Shown piece by piece: positions 1-5,973 of a DNA stretch of 8,416 nucleotides (position 1 is the stretch's first letter; the number at the start of each line of letters is the position of its first letter). Origin of the DNA: CAYPKG01 sp964411275 (lineage in GTDB: Bacteria; Bacillota; Clostridia; Christensenellales; CAG-138). A program made the translations under genes and the position numbers. Location of the stretch: the NCBI GenBank assembly GCA_964411275.1, contig CAYPKG010000060.1:1-8416 (forward strand), read 5' to 3'. The notes below the pieces were generated by a model that saw only the letters and a list, made by a program, of their open reading frames with translations, had not been told where the DNA came from and searched no databases.

Positions 1-21
1 CGCGTAAGAAACACGCATTCG

Positions 22-59
22 AAAGCCCATGCTTCCAACGAGGCATGGGCTTTTTGTTT
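22..59 (+). terminator. Intrinsic terminator of an upstream plus-strand gene
   Basis: An 11-bp perfect stem (AAAGCCCATGC at 22-32 with GCATGGGCTTT at 43-53) encloses a 10-base loop and runs straight into TTTTTGTTT (51-59). This is the classic form of a Rho-independent terminator on the plus strand, so a plus-strand gene probably ends just left of the window. It also lies about 35 bases past the stop of the minus-strand PHP gene, but in that direction only three T residues follow the stem, so it would be a weak terminator for that operon. Confidence 0.85.
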
Positions 60-91
60 GGAGTGGGTGAACCTTTCACCTGTATAAAGTG

Positions 92-836
92 CTATTCCCC
101 ATCCATTCTCCAGTTTATGACCCGGGGCAAAAGCTCCGCTTCCCGGGCCACCGCAAGGGCGTTTTCCACATGCCCCACATCCTCCGGCTTATGGGCGTCC
201 GAGCTTAATAAAAACTTCAGCCCATTTACCTTCGCGGCCTCCCTGACCACATCCAGCGTCACACGCCCTCCCGCGTTGTTCAGCTCAAACGCCGCGCCAT
301 AGTCCGCGCAGGCTTTGGCTAAAGTGGGAATATCCATGGGTATATACAGCCCGGGATGGGTAACGGCCAACACCCCGGGATACTTTTGCAGCGCATGGGC
401 CACCGCCATGGCGTTTTTGCGGGGGTTTTGCGTAAATAGGGACGCTGCGGCCCACCTCCAGGAGATTTTGTCCCGGGGAAACACCCCGCGGTGATAGCCA
501 AGCAAAAGAAAATCGAACAGGCCCTTGTCCCCCTTTGGCAAATCGGTGATCCCATCCCCGATGAGATTTCCCTCCACCCCCAGCAGCACCTGGATCCTGT
601 CCGCGTATTTTTCGTTCATCCGGTCAACTTCGGCGCGTAGCTTTCGCATCCGCTCCCCCCGCACGCCATAGGCCATGTGCGCGCTGCTATGCTCCGCAAT
701 CGCAACAGCCGTCAGGCCCCGCTCCATGGCCAAGGTCAGCTCTCCCAGCAGGTCCGTGGGCCAGCACGTTCTCTTCCACCGTGCCTTTTCCATGGCTATA
801 TACCGTGTGGGTGTGCAAATCCGAAAGAAGCGGCAT
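92..836 (-). CDS. PHP-domain metal-dependent hydrolase, frameshifted near its start (possible pseudogene)
   Basis: This is a member of the PHP (polymerase and histidinol phosphatase) superfamily, which uses a metal cluster to hydrolyse phosphoesters; its substrate cannot be told. The start is ATG at 836, preceded by GGAGG (843-847) at 6-base spacing and one base after the stop of the upstream gene. That frame reads MPLLSDLHTHTVYSHGKGTV and on through EENVLA, the standard PHP N-terminus with its HxH metal motif, but it meets TAG at 687-689. The remainder, from about ERGLTAVAIAEH (near 725) to the TAG at 92, lies in the next frame. It carries the other expected metal-site residues: EH, GVEGN, GYH, VTHPG and SSDAHKPEDVG. 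The span of 745 bases is 248 codons plus one base, so one extra base (or a net change equivalent to it) must lie between about 725 and 759. The repaired length, about 247 residues, is normal for stand-alone PHP proteins. The family call is firm; whether the gene is functional is open. Confidence 0.85.
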
Positions 837-837
837 G

Positions 838-1596
838 CTATTCCTCCCAGCGCCAACCAGCCACGTTCAATTCCGCCGGGTTCACATAATAGATCGCCCG
901 GGGGGAATTCTGGGGCTCCAGGCACACCGCGTAAAACTCGCCGGAAAGGAAAACGGGGTTTTCCTCCAAATGCTCCGTCCATGCTTGTGCGCTTACCACC
1001 TCTATCAGGGCGATTGTGGGAGAGTCCTCGTCAAAATAAGCGTCACGCTTTACGCCTGTAAATGCAAAGACCGCGTCCAGAACCCGCTCCCGCTCCTCCT
1101 GGGATATCATATCGCCGCCGGAAGCGCCGGCGGAAAAGCCAGTGACCTTTTCGTTTTCCGCAATGGCCTTATTTCCCCCATCGAACAACGCGTCGGGCGC
1201 CGCAATCTCTGCCTGATCCGCCTGATCCTCAGGCGACTCCGCAATGGCTGCGGGCGCCGCTTGCGGCGGGGCGGGCTCGCCTTCGATGGAAAACTCCATG
1301 GCCCGTTCGTTGGGGAGCTCCTGGGATTTGGGCGCTGGGCTTCTCGCCCCAATCCCGCCGTTTATGGCGAGAACCGCGATCAAAAATACCGCCGCTGCCA
1401 CGCCCGTAAAGGGCAAAATCGCCCTGGGAACCCGCCGCTTTGCGCTGGGCTTTTGCTCCTGCTCCGCTTCAAGCGGCAGGCTTGCGGCCTGCGCGAGTAT
1501 CTGCGCCTTCCATTCGTCAAGAGGCAGCGCCGCGTTCTCCGCCTTTGCAGCGGATTTCAACAATATATCAAATTCCCGATGATCTTCAAGCCTCAC
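838..1596 (-). CDS. Single-pass membrane protein, putative anti-sigma factor
   Basis: No family is recognised from the sequence. The layout is an N-terminal cytoplasmic part of about 55 residues with a basic end (KRR), one hydrophobic segment at about residues 60-83 (AILPFTGVAAAVFLIAVLAI), a Pro/Ala/Glu-rich linker at about 85-150, and a C-terminal domain of about 90 residues that would be extracytoplasmic. It directly follows the ECF sigma gene, and this topology is typical of membrane anti-sigma factors, so that role is inferred from position and topology. The HxxxCxxC zinc motif of ZAS-type anti-sigma factors is absent. I chose GTG at 1596 because the GGGGG run lies 8 bases upstream. A GTG at 1605 is also open but sits directly against the purine run. 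From 1596 the product has 252 residues and overlaps the sigma gene by 11 bases, which suggests translational coupling. The stop is followed after one base by the PHP start. Confidence 0.75.
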   Translation of the reverse strand: MRLEDHREFDILLKSAAKAENAALPLDEWKAQILAQAASLPLEAEQEQKPSAKRRVPRAILPFTGVAAAVFLIAVLAINGGIGARSPAPKSQELPNERAMEFSIEGEPAPPQAAPAAIAESPEDQADQAEIAAPDALFDGGNKAIAENEKVTGFSAGASGGDMISQEERERVLDAVFAFTGVKRDAYFDEDSPTIALIEVVSAQAWTEHLEENPVFLSGEFYAVCLEPQNSPRAIYYVNPAELNVAGWRWEE

Positions 1597-2104
1597 GCAG
1601 CGCACCCCCTTTCATCAATTCCTTTTTGAGCATCTGCCTGCCCCGGGACATACGGGATTTCAGCGTTCCTTCAGAAATACCAAGCGTCATAGCGATGCTA
1701 TGATAGTCCAGCTCCGCAAAATAATACAATAAAATCGGCATCCGGTATTTTTCCGGCAGACCATCCACACCTGCCCGGACAGTCCGGCGGAACTCCGCAT
1801 TTACAGCGGCCTCTTCAGGGCCCTGCCCGCCGTCCGCCTCATTCACGCCCGCGTCTTCAACGATGACATAGCGTTTGTTGCGCCGTAGTCCGTCTATTCC
1901 GCTGTTGATTGCCGCCCTGCACAGCCATGCGCGGCGCTGCTCCTCGCTTAGCTCACTCAAGGTCGACAGGTGTTGAAAGGCGCGCAAAAAAACATTTTGC
2001 ACAACCTCCTGGGCCGCTCCAGAATCCCGGGAAACGCCATACGCCGTCCAATATACAGTTTTCGCATGCGCCTCATACAGCGCATCGAAGTCGCAGTTCG
2101 GCAT
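1586..2104 (-). CDS. RNA polymerase sigma factor, ECF (sigma-70 family)
   Basis: This 172-residue protein has the two-domain plan of extracytoplasmic-function sigma factors, which direct RNA polymerase to a small stress or signal regulon. Region 2 spans about residues 7-75 (FDALYEAHAKTVYWTAY, then AAQEVVQNVFLRAF, the core-binding and -10 recognition helices). Region 4 spans about 112-163 (DGLPEKYRMPILLYYFAEL, then IAMTLGISEGTLKSRMSRGR, the helix-turn-helix that reads the -35 element). A charged linker separates them. The start ATG has GGAG 6 bases upstream. The gene leads an operon with the putative anti-sigma factor and the PHP protein. Two promoters appear to precede it, one housekeeping and one ECF-like, so autoregulation is likely. 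The ECF subgroup cannot be assigned by eye. Confidence 0.95.
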   Translation of the reverse strand: MPNCDFDALYEAHAKTVYWTAYGVSRDSGAAQEVVQNVFLRAFQHLSTLSELSEEQRRAWLCRAAINSGIDGLRRNKRYVIVEDAGVNEADGGQGPEEAAVNAEFRRTVRAGVDGLPEKYRMPILLYYFAELDYHSIAMTLGISEGTLKSRMSRGRQMLKKELMKGGALREA

Positions 2105-2122
2105 GTCTCGCTCCTATCTAGT

Positions 2123-2151
2123 AATACGCAGCATATTAGCCGCTGGTTCCA
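2123..2151 (-). promoter_or_regulatory. Candidate ECF-type autoregulatory promoter of the sigma operon
   Basis: On the minus strand TGGAAC (2146-2151) is followed by a 17-base spacer and CGTATT (2123-2128). This resembles the AAC-type -35 and CGT-type -10 elements known for ECF sigma factors such as the Bacillus sigma-W group (TGAAAC, 16-17 bases, CGTA). It lies 19-47 bases upstream of the sigma start codon. The predicted transcription start near 2117 leaves a short leader that still contains the GGAG ribosome binding site. Motif match only; recognition by this particular sigma factor is inferred. Confidence 0.55.
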
Positions 2152-2179
2152 TTATACTAGAAAGAATAAGGGGAAGCAA
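2151..2179 (-). promoter_or_regulatory. Housekeeping (sigma-A type) promoter of the sigma operon
   Basis: On the minus strand TTGCTT (2174-2179), a 17-base spacer and a perfect TATAAT (2151-2156) form a good vegetative promoter. Transcription would start near 2144 and give a leader of about 40 bases. Its -10 box shares base 2151 with the upstream end of the ECF-like promoter, so the two polymerase forms should compete for the site. The same TTGCTT, 17 bases, TATAAT arrangement occurs in front of the fumarase operon. Confidence 0.7.
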
Positions 2180-2325
2180 TGTGAAGGGTGGAGGCGCCCT
2201 TTTTGAATTTTGAAAGGAAAAATAGTATGGACAATAGCACGCGGGGCATACTATCCACGTACAAACTGCTCTCGGCGGGCCGCGGCACGGCGCAACGGGG
2301 GCGAAAGTTAAGGAGGCATTCAAAA

Positions 2326-2898
2326 ATGAAAAGAAGCTTACTTCTGGCGCTTGTGATCGGTCTAGTGGCTGCAACCGCCATCGGCTGCAACACGACGCCT
2401 GCGCCCTCTCCCACCGTAACACCTGGGATTGACGCGGGTGTATCACCTGGGATTGACGCGGGCGTATCACCTGGGATCGATGCGGGCGTCACGCCGGACG
2501 CCGCACTCTCTCCCGACCTAAACACGTCGCCTGGCGCGTTGACGTCCCCCGGCCTCGATACGACGCCTGGGAGCGGAGGGGGCACGGAAGCGACAATCCC
2601 CAATTTTAAGGAAGGCACGGAAGTGGACGAAGCGGATGTGCCGGAAATCAAAGCCGCCCTGCAGGAGCAGTATGAGGGCGCGAAAATTAGCCGCATTACC
2701 CATGTAACCCACAGCGGAATGCAAGTGTATAGCGTGGAGTACACCGGGCAAGACGGGAAAGTCAAAACCGTTTACATCAAGCCTGGCGGCGGGTTTATTG
2801 CCGAGGACGGCTCATTGGGCGGCTCCGGCGCCAGCAACACCCCCGCGAAAAATCCAAATGAGGCAGGCGGAACCGCAGGCGGAACGGGAACTCCGTAA
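2326..2898 (+). CDS. Small lipoprotein with octapeptide repeats and PepSY-like C-terminal region
   Basis: The 190-residue product begins with a lipoprotein signal: KR, a hydrophobic stretch (LLLALVIGLVAATAI) and the lipobox AIGC with the acylated Cys at residue 21. It should be anchored to the outer face of the membrane. Residues about 22-90 form a Thr/Ser/Pro/Gly-rich linker that includes three octapeptides of the form (T/S)PGIDAGV at 32-55. The part from about 95 to 160 (EVDEADVPEIKAALQEQYEG, then ISRITHVTHSGMQVYSVEY and VKTVYIKPGGGF) resembles a single PepSY-type alpha-beta domain, a tentative call by look. The tail is Gly/Asn/Thr-rich. The start is fixed by AAGGAGG (2310-2316), 9 bases upstream, and by the signal peptide. 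In-frame ATGs at 2188 and 2227 would bury the signal. The gene diverges from the ECF sigma operon across 221 bases; no convincing promoter of its own was found. Function unknown. Confidence 0.85.
   Translation: MKRSLLLALVIGLVAATAIGCNTTPAPSPTVTPGIDAGVSPGIDAGVSPGIDAGVTPDAALSPDLNTSPGALTSPGLDTTPGSGGGTEATIPNFKEGTEVDEADVPEIKAALQEQYEGAKISRITHVTHSGMQVYSVEYTGQDGKVKTVYIKPGGGFIAEDGSLGGSGASNTPAKNPNEAGGTAGGTGTP
2419..2490 (+). repeat. Three tandem 24-bp repeats inside the lipoprotein gene
   Basis: Three head-to-tail units (2419-2442, 2443-2466, 2467-2490) each encode (T/S)PGIDAGV. Units 1 and 2 are nearly identical at the DNA level (CACCTGGGATTGACGCGGG in both), and unit 3 differs by a few silent changes, which points to recent duplication. 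A degenerate continuation (ACGCCGGACGCC, encoding TPDA) follows. The unit is a multiple of three, so changes in copy number keep the frame and would only lengthen or shorten the linker after the lipid anchor. Confidence 0.9.
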
Positions 2899-2924
2899 CG
2901 CAAAAAACAGCAAAAAGCTTGAGG

Positions 2925-2968
2925 AAGAGCCGTTCGGCAACAGATGCCGGGCGGCTCTTTCGCGTTTT
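2925..2968 (+). terminator. Hairpin terminator after the lipoprotein gene
   Basis: AAGAGCCG (2925-2932) pairs with CGGCTCTT (2952-2959). Inside it CGGC pairs with GCCG around a 7-base loop, separated by a 2-by-2 internal bulge. The stem is followed by TTTCGCGTTTT, a broken T run, so it is a reasonable but not perfect Rho-independent terminator. It starts 27 bases past the lipoprotein stop, and its tail overlaps the -35 box of the fumarase promoter. Confidence 0.75.
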
Positions 2969-2995
2969 GCTTCCATGGATGGTATGGGTTATAAT
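2967..2995 (+). promoter_or_regulatory. Promoter of the fumarase-trmN6-rsmI operon
   Basis: TTGCTT (2967-2972), a 17-base spacer and a perfect TATAAT (2990-2995) form a vegetative promoter. Transcription would start near 3002, leaving a leader of about 27 bases with AAGGAG at 3015-3020. No operator or riboswitch is visible in so short a leader. The -35 box lies within the T run of the preceding terminator. Confidence 0.75.
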
Positions 2996-3028
2996 AGTAC
3001 ACATATTGCGGGAAAAGGAGCGTGACCC

Positions 3029-3865
3029 ATGCGGATCATATCGGAACAGTCCATCACGGACGCGGTGGCGGCGCTTTTCACCGAGGCCTGCTGCGGCCTG
3101 CCGCCGGAGGTTCTCCATTTGCTGGGCAACGCGGCGAAACAGGAAAATGGACATGCCCGGGCGGTATTGGAGCAAATACTGGAAAACGAAACATTAGCCC
3201 GGAAAGCCTGCCGCCCCTGCTGCCAGGATACCGGCCTGGCGGTGGTGTTTGTGGACATCGGCCAGCACGCCCATATCGACGGCGACCTTTACGCCGCGGT
3301 GGATCGCGGCGTTATAAAAGCATATGTGGACGGATACATGCGAAAATCCGCGCTGAGCGCCCTTTCTCGCAAAAACACCGGGGACAATACCCCCGCCATC
3401 GTCCATATCCGATTGATCCCCGGAAGCGACCGGGTGAATATCGCTGTGGCGCCCAAGGGCTTTGGAAGCGAAAATATGAGCAGGCTTTTGATGCTCAAGC
3501 CCGCAGAAGGCCGGACGGGGGTTCTTGCCGCCATCGTGGAGACGGCAAGGCTGGGGGCGGCCAACGCCTGTGCGCCGATCCTATTGGGGGTTGGCATTGG
3601 CGGCACGATGGAGGCGGCGGCGCTGCTGGCAAAGCGGCAGCTTTTGCGCCCGGCTGGCGCGCCCTCCCCGGATGAGGAGGCGCGTTCTTTGGAGCAGGAA
3701 GCGCTGGAAAAAATCAATGCCCTGTGCATCGGCCCCATGGGGCTTGGCGGTAAAACCACCGCCCTTGCGGTGCATGTGGCGCAGATGCCCACGCATCTGG
3801 CGGGGCTTCCTGTGGCAATCAACGTCCAATGCCATTGCGCCCGCCACGCGGGCTGCACGCTGTAA
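3029..3865 (+). CDS. Fumarate hydratase class I, alpha subunit
   Basis: This is the N-terminal-type subunit of the two-subunit, [4Fe-4S]-dependent fumarase that interconverts fumarate and L-malate in the cytoplasm. Its 278 residues match the usual length of about 280. The family marks are CQDTG (Cys65), GFGSENMS at 144-151, ACAPILLGVGIGG (Cys181), IGPMGLGGKTTAL at 234-246 and VQCHCARH (Cys268). Cys65, Cys181 and Cys268 correspond to the three cluster ligands known in this family; the fourth iron stays free to bind substrate. AAGGAG lies 8 bases before the ATG. The beta subunit gene follows after 10 bases. The related L(+)-tartrate dehydratase has the same two-subunit plan and cannot be wholly excluded by sequence reading, but fumarase is much the more common role. 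The enzyme is oxygen-sensitive, which fits an anaerobe. Confidence 0.93.
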   Translation: MRIISEQSITDAVAALFTEACCGLPPEVLHLLGNAAKQENGHARAVLEQILENETLARKACRPCCQDTGLAVVFVDIGQHAHIDGDLYAAVDRGVIKAYVDGYMRKSALSALSRKNTGDNTPAIVHIRLIPGSDRVNIAVAPKGFGSENMSRLLMLKPAEGRTGVLAAIVETARLGAANACAPILLGVGIGGTMEAAALLAKRQLLRPAGAPSPDEEARSLEQEALEKINALCIGPMGLGGKTTALAVHVAQMPTHLAGLPVAINVQCHCARHAGCTL

Positions 3866-3875
3866 GGAGGCTTTT

Positions 3876-4400
3876 ATGCGAAACATCCAGCTGCCTTTGA
3901 CGAAAGCGGATATCGGCACCCTCAGGGCAGGAGACGTGGTCACGTTAAGCGGCGTACTGTATACCGCACGGGACGCGGCGCACAAGCGGTTGATGGACTG
4001 CATGGAAAAGGGGGAGGAATTGCCCTTTCCCCTTGCGGGCGCGTGCATCTATTACGCCGGCCCCTGTCCCGCCGCCCCCGGCGAAGTGATCGGCCCTTGC
4101 GGCCCCACCACCAGCGGGCGGGTGGATGCGTACACCCCCGCTTTGATCGAAAAAGGGATGACCGCCATGGTGGGAAAGGGCGCGCGCTCTTTCGAGGTAA
4201 AGGACGCCATGCGGGGAAAAGCCGTTTATTTTGCCGCCACCGGCGGCGCGGCGTATCTCATCGCCCGCTGCATCAAGGAGGTGGAGCTCTGTGCCTTCCC
4301 TGATCTGGGGCCGGAGGCCATCCGCCGGATGGTGGTAGAAAACCTTCCTGTCATCGTGGCAATCGACGCAGAGGGCAACGACCTCTTGGCCCGGGAATAA
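3876..4400 (+). CDS. Fumarate hydratase class I, beta subunit
   Basis: This is the C-terminal-type partner of the alpha subunit, completing the fumarase active site. Its 174 residues are close to the family norm. Characteristic segments are LSGVLYTARDAAHKRL at about 24-39, IYYAGPCPA at 58-66, GPCGPTTSGRVD at 73-84 (family usually GPTTSGRMD), and MVGKG at 98-102. Near the end are a GPEAIRR segment and PVIVAIDAEGNDL. The start is ATG 3876 because GGAGG lies 6 bases upstream and the protein aligns from there. A longer open frame reaching back to 3525 runs antiparallel to nothing useful: it is the alpha gene read in another frame. The stop is one base before the trmN6-like start. Confidence 0.93.
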   Translation: MRNIQLPLTKADIGTLRAGDVVTLSGVLYTARDAAHKRLMDCMEKGEELPFPLAGACIYYAGPCPAAPGEVIGPCGPTTSGRVDAYTPALIEKGMTAMVGKGARSFEVKDAMRGKAVYFAATGGAAYLIARCIKEVELCAFPDLGPEAIRRMVVENLPVIVAIDAEGNDLLARE

Positions 4401-4401
4401 T

Positions 4402-5121
4402 ATGGAGCGGCTTGTGGATCTACAATACAAGGGACTCTGCATCCTGCAGACACCCCAATGCGCATTCAATGCCGACGCGGTGCTCTTGGCAGGCTTCGCA
4501 AGGGCAAAGCCCGGAGCGCGGGCGGTGGACCTGGGCGCGGGGACAGGTGTGATCGCTTTGTTATGCGGCGCGCGCACTAGCGCGAATTTTGCATGCATCG
4601 AAATTCAGCCGGAAGCCTGCGACCTGATGCGCCGGACATTTGCCCAAAACAATGTACCATATCCCGTGTATTGCCTGGACTGGGCGGATGCCCATGAGGT
4701 GCTTGGCTTCGGCGGGTTTTCCATGGCGGTATGCAATCCGCCGTATTTTGATGAACGCGTCACGAAAAGCCCCAACCCCAATCGCGCGGCGGCCCGAATC
4801 CAGTCCGGCCCAGACGCGCTTTCCGGCGCGGCGCGGGCGGCCAATCTTCTTTTAAAAAACGGCGGGGATTTCTTTATCAGTTATCCTGCCACAAGGCTTG
4901 CGGACGCGTTTGTTGCGCTGCGCGAAGCGGGGCTCCCGCCAAAGGAGCTGCGGCTTGTGGCGGCGCGGCCCGATAAAGCGCCGTATCTGGCCCTCATCCG
5001 GGCAAAAAAGGGCGCAAATCCGGGGCTTCTTCTCTCGCCTGTTTTGTTTTTGAAGGACGCGAACGGAGAGGACACGCCGGAAATTCGGCGGATTTATCAT
5101 ATGGACGGGGAAAAGGAGTAA
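4402..5121 (+). CDS. trmN6: tRNA1(Val) (adenine-37-N6)-methyltransferase-like protein
   Basis: A class I SAM-dependent methyltransferase of the TrmN6/YfiC type, which N6-methylates an adenine of tRNA. The 239 residues show the SAM-binding motif I VDLGAGTGVIALL (42-54), an acidic residue after strand 2 (IEIQPEA, 66-72), and the catalytic NPPYF (112-116) typical of N6-adenine and related amino-methyltransferases. The N-terminal QTPQCAFNADAVLLAGF matches the family pattern with F..DAVLLA. The start lies one base after the fumarase beta stop, and no strong ribosome binding site of its own is seen, so translation is probably coupled. Its stop overlaps the possible RsmI start at 5121 (TAATG). In Firmicutes this family commonly sits beside rsmI, as here. 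The exact tRNA target is inferred from the family. Confidence 0.85.
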   Translation: MERLVDLQYKGLCILQTPQCAFNADAVLLAGFARAKPGARAVDLGAGTGVIALLCGARTSANFACIEIQPEACDLMRRTFAQNNVPYPVYCLDWADAHEVLGFGGFSMAVCNPPYFDERVTKSPNPNRAAARIQSGPDALSGAARAANLLLKNGGDFFISYPATRLADAFVALREAGLPPKELRLVAARPDKAPYLALIRAKKGANPGLLLSPVLFLKDANGEDTPEIRRIYHMDGEKE

Positions 5122-5126
5122 TGCTT

Positions 5127-5969
5127 ATGGACCAGCAAATACGCGGGAAATTATCCCTGTGCGCAACCCCAATCGGCAATCTTGAGGACATCACATTGCG
5201 GGTATTGCGAACCCTCCGGGAGGCGGACGCCATTTGGGCGGAGGACACCCGGCGCACGCTGGGGCTGCTGAACCATTATGAAATCCGCAAGCCACTCATC
5301 AGCTGTCATGAGCACAACGAGCGGGAGCGGGCCGAAATGCTGGTGGCCGCCGTGCGCGGCGGAAGCCGCATTGCCTACTGTTCGGACGCGGGCATGCCCG
5401 GCATTTCCGACCCAGGCGCGCTGCTGTTAAAAGCCGTGGTCGAGGCGGGCCTTCCCGTGGAGGTGCTGCCTGGGGCCAGCGCGGTGCTGACGGCGGTGGT
5501 GCTCTGCGGCCTGCCCTCTGACACGTTTGCATTTTTCGGGTTTCTTCCCAGAGGGAAAAAGCCGCGGCGGGAGCGGCTTAAATTGCTTGCCGACTGCCCG
5601 CACCTGGCCATATTGTATGAAAGCCCCCTGCGCTTGCCCGCCACCCTGAAGGAGCTGGCAATAGCCCTTGGCGAAGAGCGCCCCGCCGCCGTCATGCGGG
5701 AGCTGACAAAGCTTCACGAGGAGGCCGTCCGGGGAACGCTTTCTGAGCTGTGCATGAGGTTTCAAGACCCCCCCAAGGGCGAGTGCGTCATCGCCATCGG
5801 CAGGAACCCGGCTGTGGCCGCCGAAACAGACCCTGAGGCGCTTCAAACGCTGATGGCAAAGCTGCTACACGAGGGGCTGTCCGTAAACGACGCCGCCAAA
5901 GAAGCCGCGCTAAAACTGGGCGTGCCCAAAAAAGAGGCATACCGGGTGGGGCTCACCATATCCGGATAG
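5127..5969 (+). CDS. rsmI: 16S rRNA (cytidine(1402)-2'-O)-methyltransferase RsmI
   Basis: RsmI methylates the ribose of C1402 in the decoding centre of 16S rRNA. The 280 residues carry the tetrapyrrole-methylase fold signatures of the family: LCATPIGNLEDIT at 11-23, IWAEDTRRT at 36-44, SCHEHNE at 59-65, YCSDAGMPGISDPG at 84-97, and LPGASA at 114-119. Further marks are FFGFLPR, the LYESPLRL segment and MRELTKLHEE. The C-terminal region (EGLSVNDAAKEAALKLGVPK) is the usual small helical domain. Two starts are possible: ATG 5121, which overlaps the trmN6 stop by one base, and ATG 5127. I prefer 5127 because GGAG ends 8 bases before it, against 2 bases for 5121. It is the last gene of the operon and converges with the minus-strand gene that stops at 5974. 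Confidence 0.95.
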   Translation: MDQQIRGKLSLCATPIGNLEDITLRVLRTLREADAIWAEDTRRTLGLLNHYEIRKPLISCHEHNERERAEMLVAAVRGGSRIAYCSDAGMPGISDPGALLLKAVVEAGLPVEVLPGASAVLTAVVLCGLPSDTFAFFGFLPRGKKPRRERLKLLADCPHLAILYESPLRLPATLKELAIALGEERPAAVMRELTKLHEEAVRGTLSELCMRFQDPPKGECVIAIGRNPAVAAETDPEALQTLMAKLLHEGLSVNDAAKEAALKLGVPKKEAYRVGLTISG

Positions 5970-5973
5970 CAAT

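Noticed and set aside
689..760. Programmed frameshift in the PHP gene
   Set aside because: No known slippery heptamer or prfB-like shift site is seen where the frames must join, so mutation or sequence error is the simpler explanation.
781..1629. Long plus-strand open frame of 282 codons opposite the putative anti-sigma gene
   Set aside because: It is antisense to a coupled operon gene, has no family-like segments and is rich in Arg/Gly/Leu, as expected from a shadow of GC-rich coding DNA.
2153..2158. Plus-strand TATACT as a divergent -10 box for the lipoprotein gene
   Set aside because: No -35-like hexamer lies 16-18 bases upstream, and the bases are explained by the minus-strand TATAAT. 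It is also about 170 bases from the lipoprotein start.
2188..2325. In-frame upstream extension of the lipoprotein gene from ATG 2188 or 2227
   Set aside because: The signal peptide and the AAGGAGG 9 bases before ATG 2326 fix the start. The extension would hide the signal and reads as non-coding leader.
3525..3875. Extension of the fumarase beta frame back into the alpha gene
   Set aside because: The segment is the alpha coding sequence in another frame (Arg/Trp/Cys-rich), and ATG 3876 has a proper ribosome binding site and family alignment.
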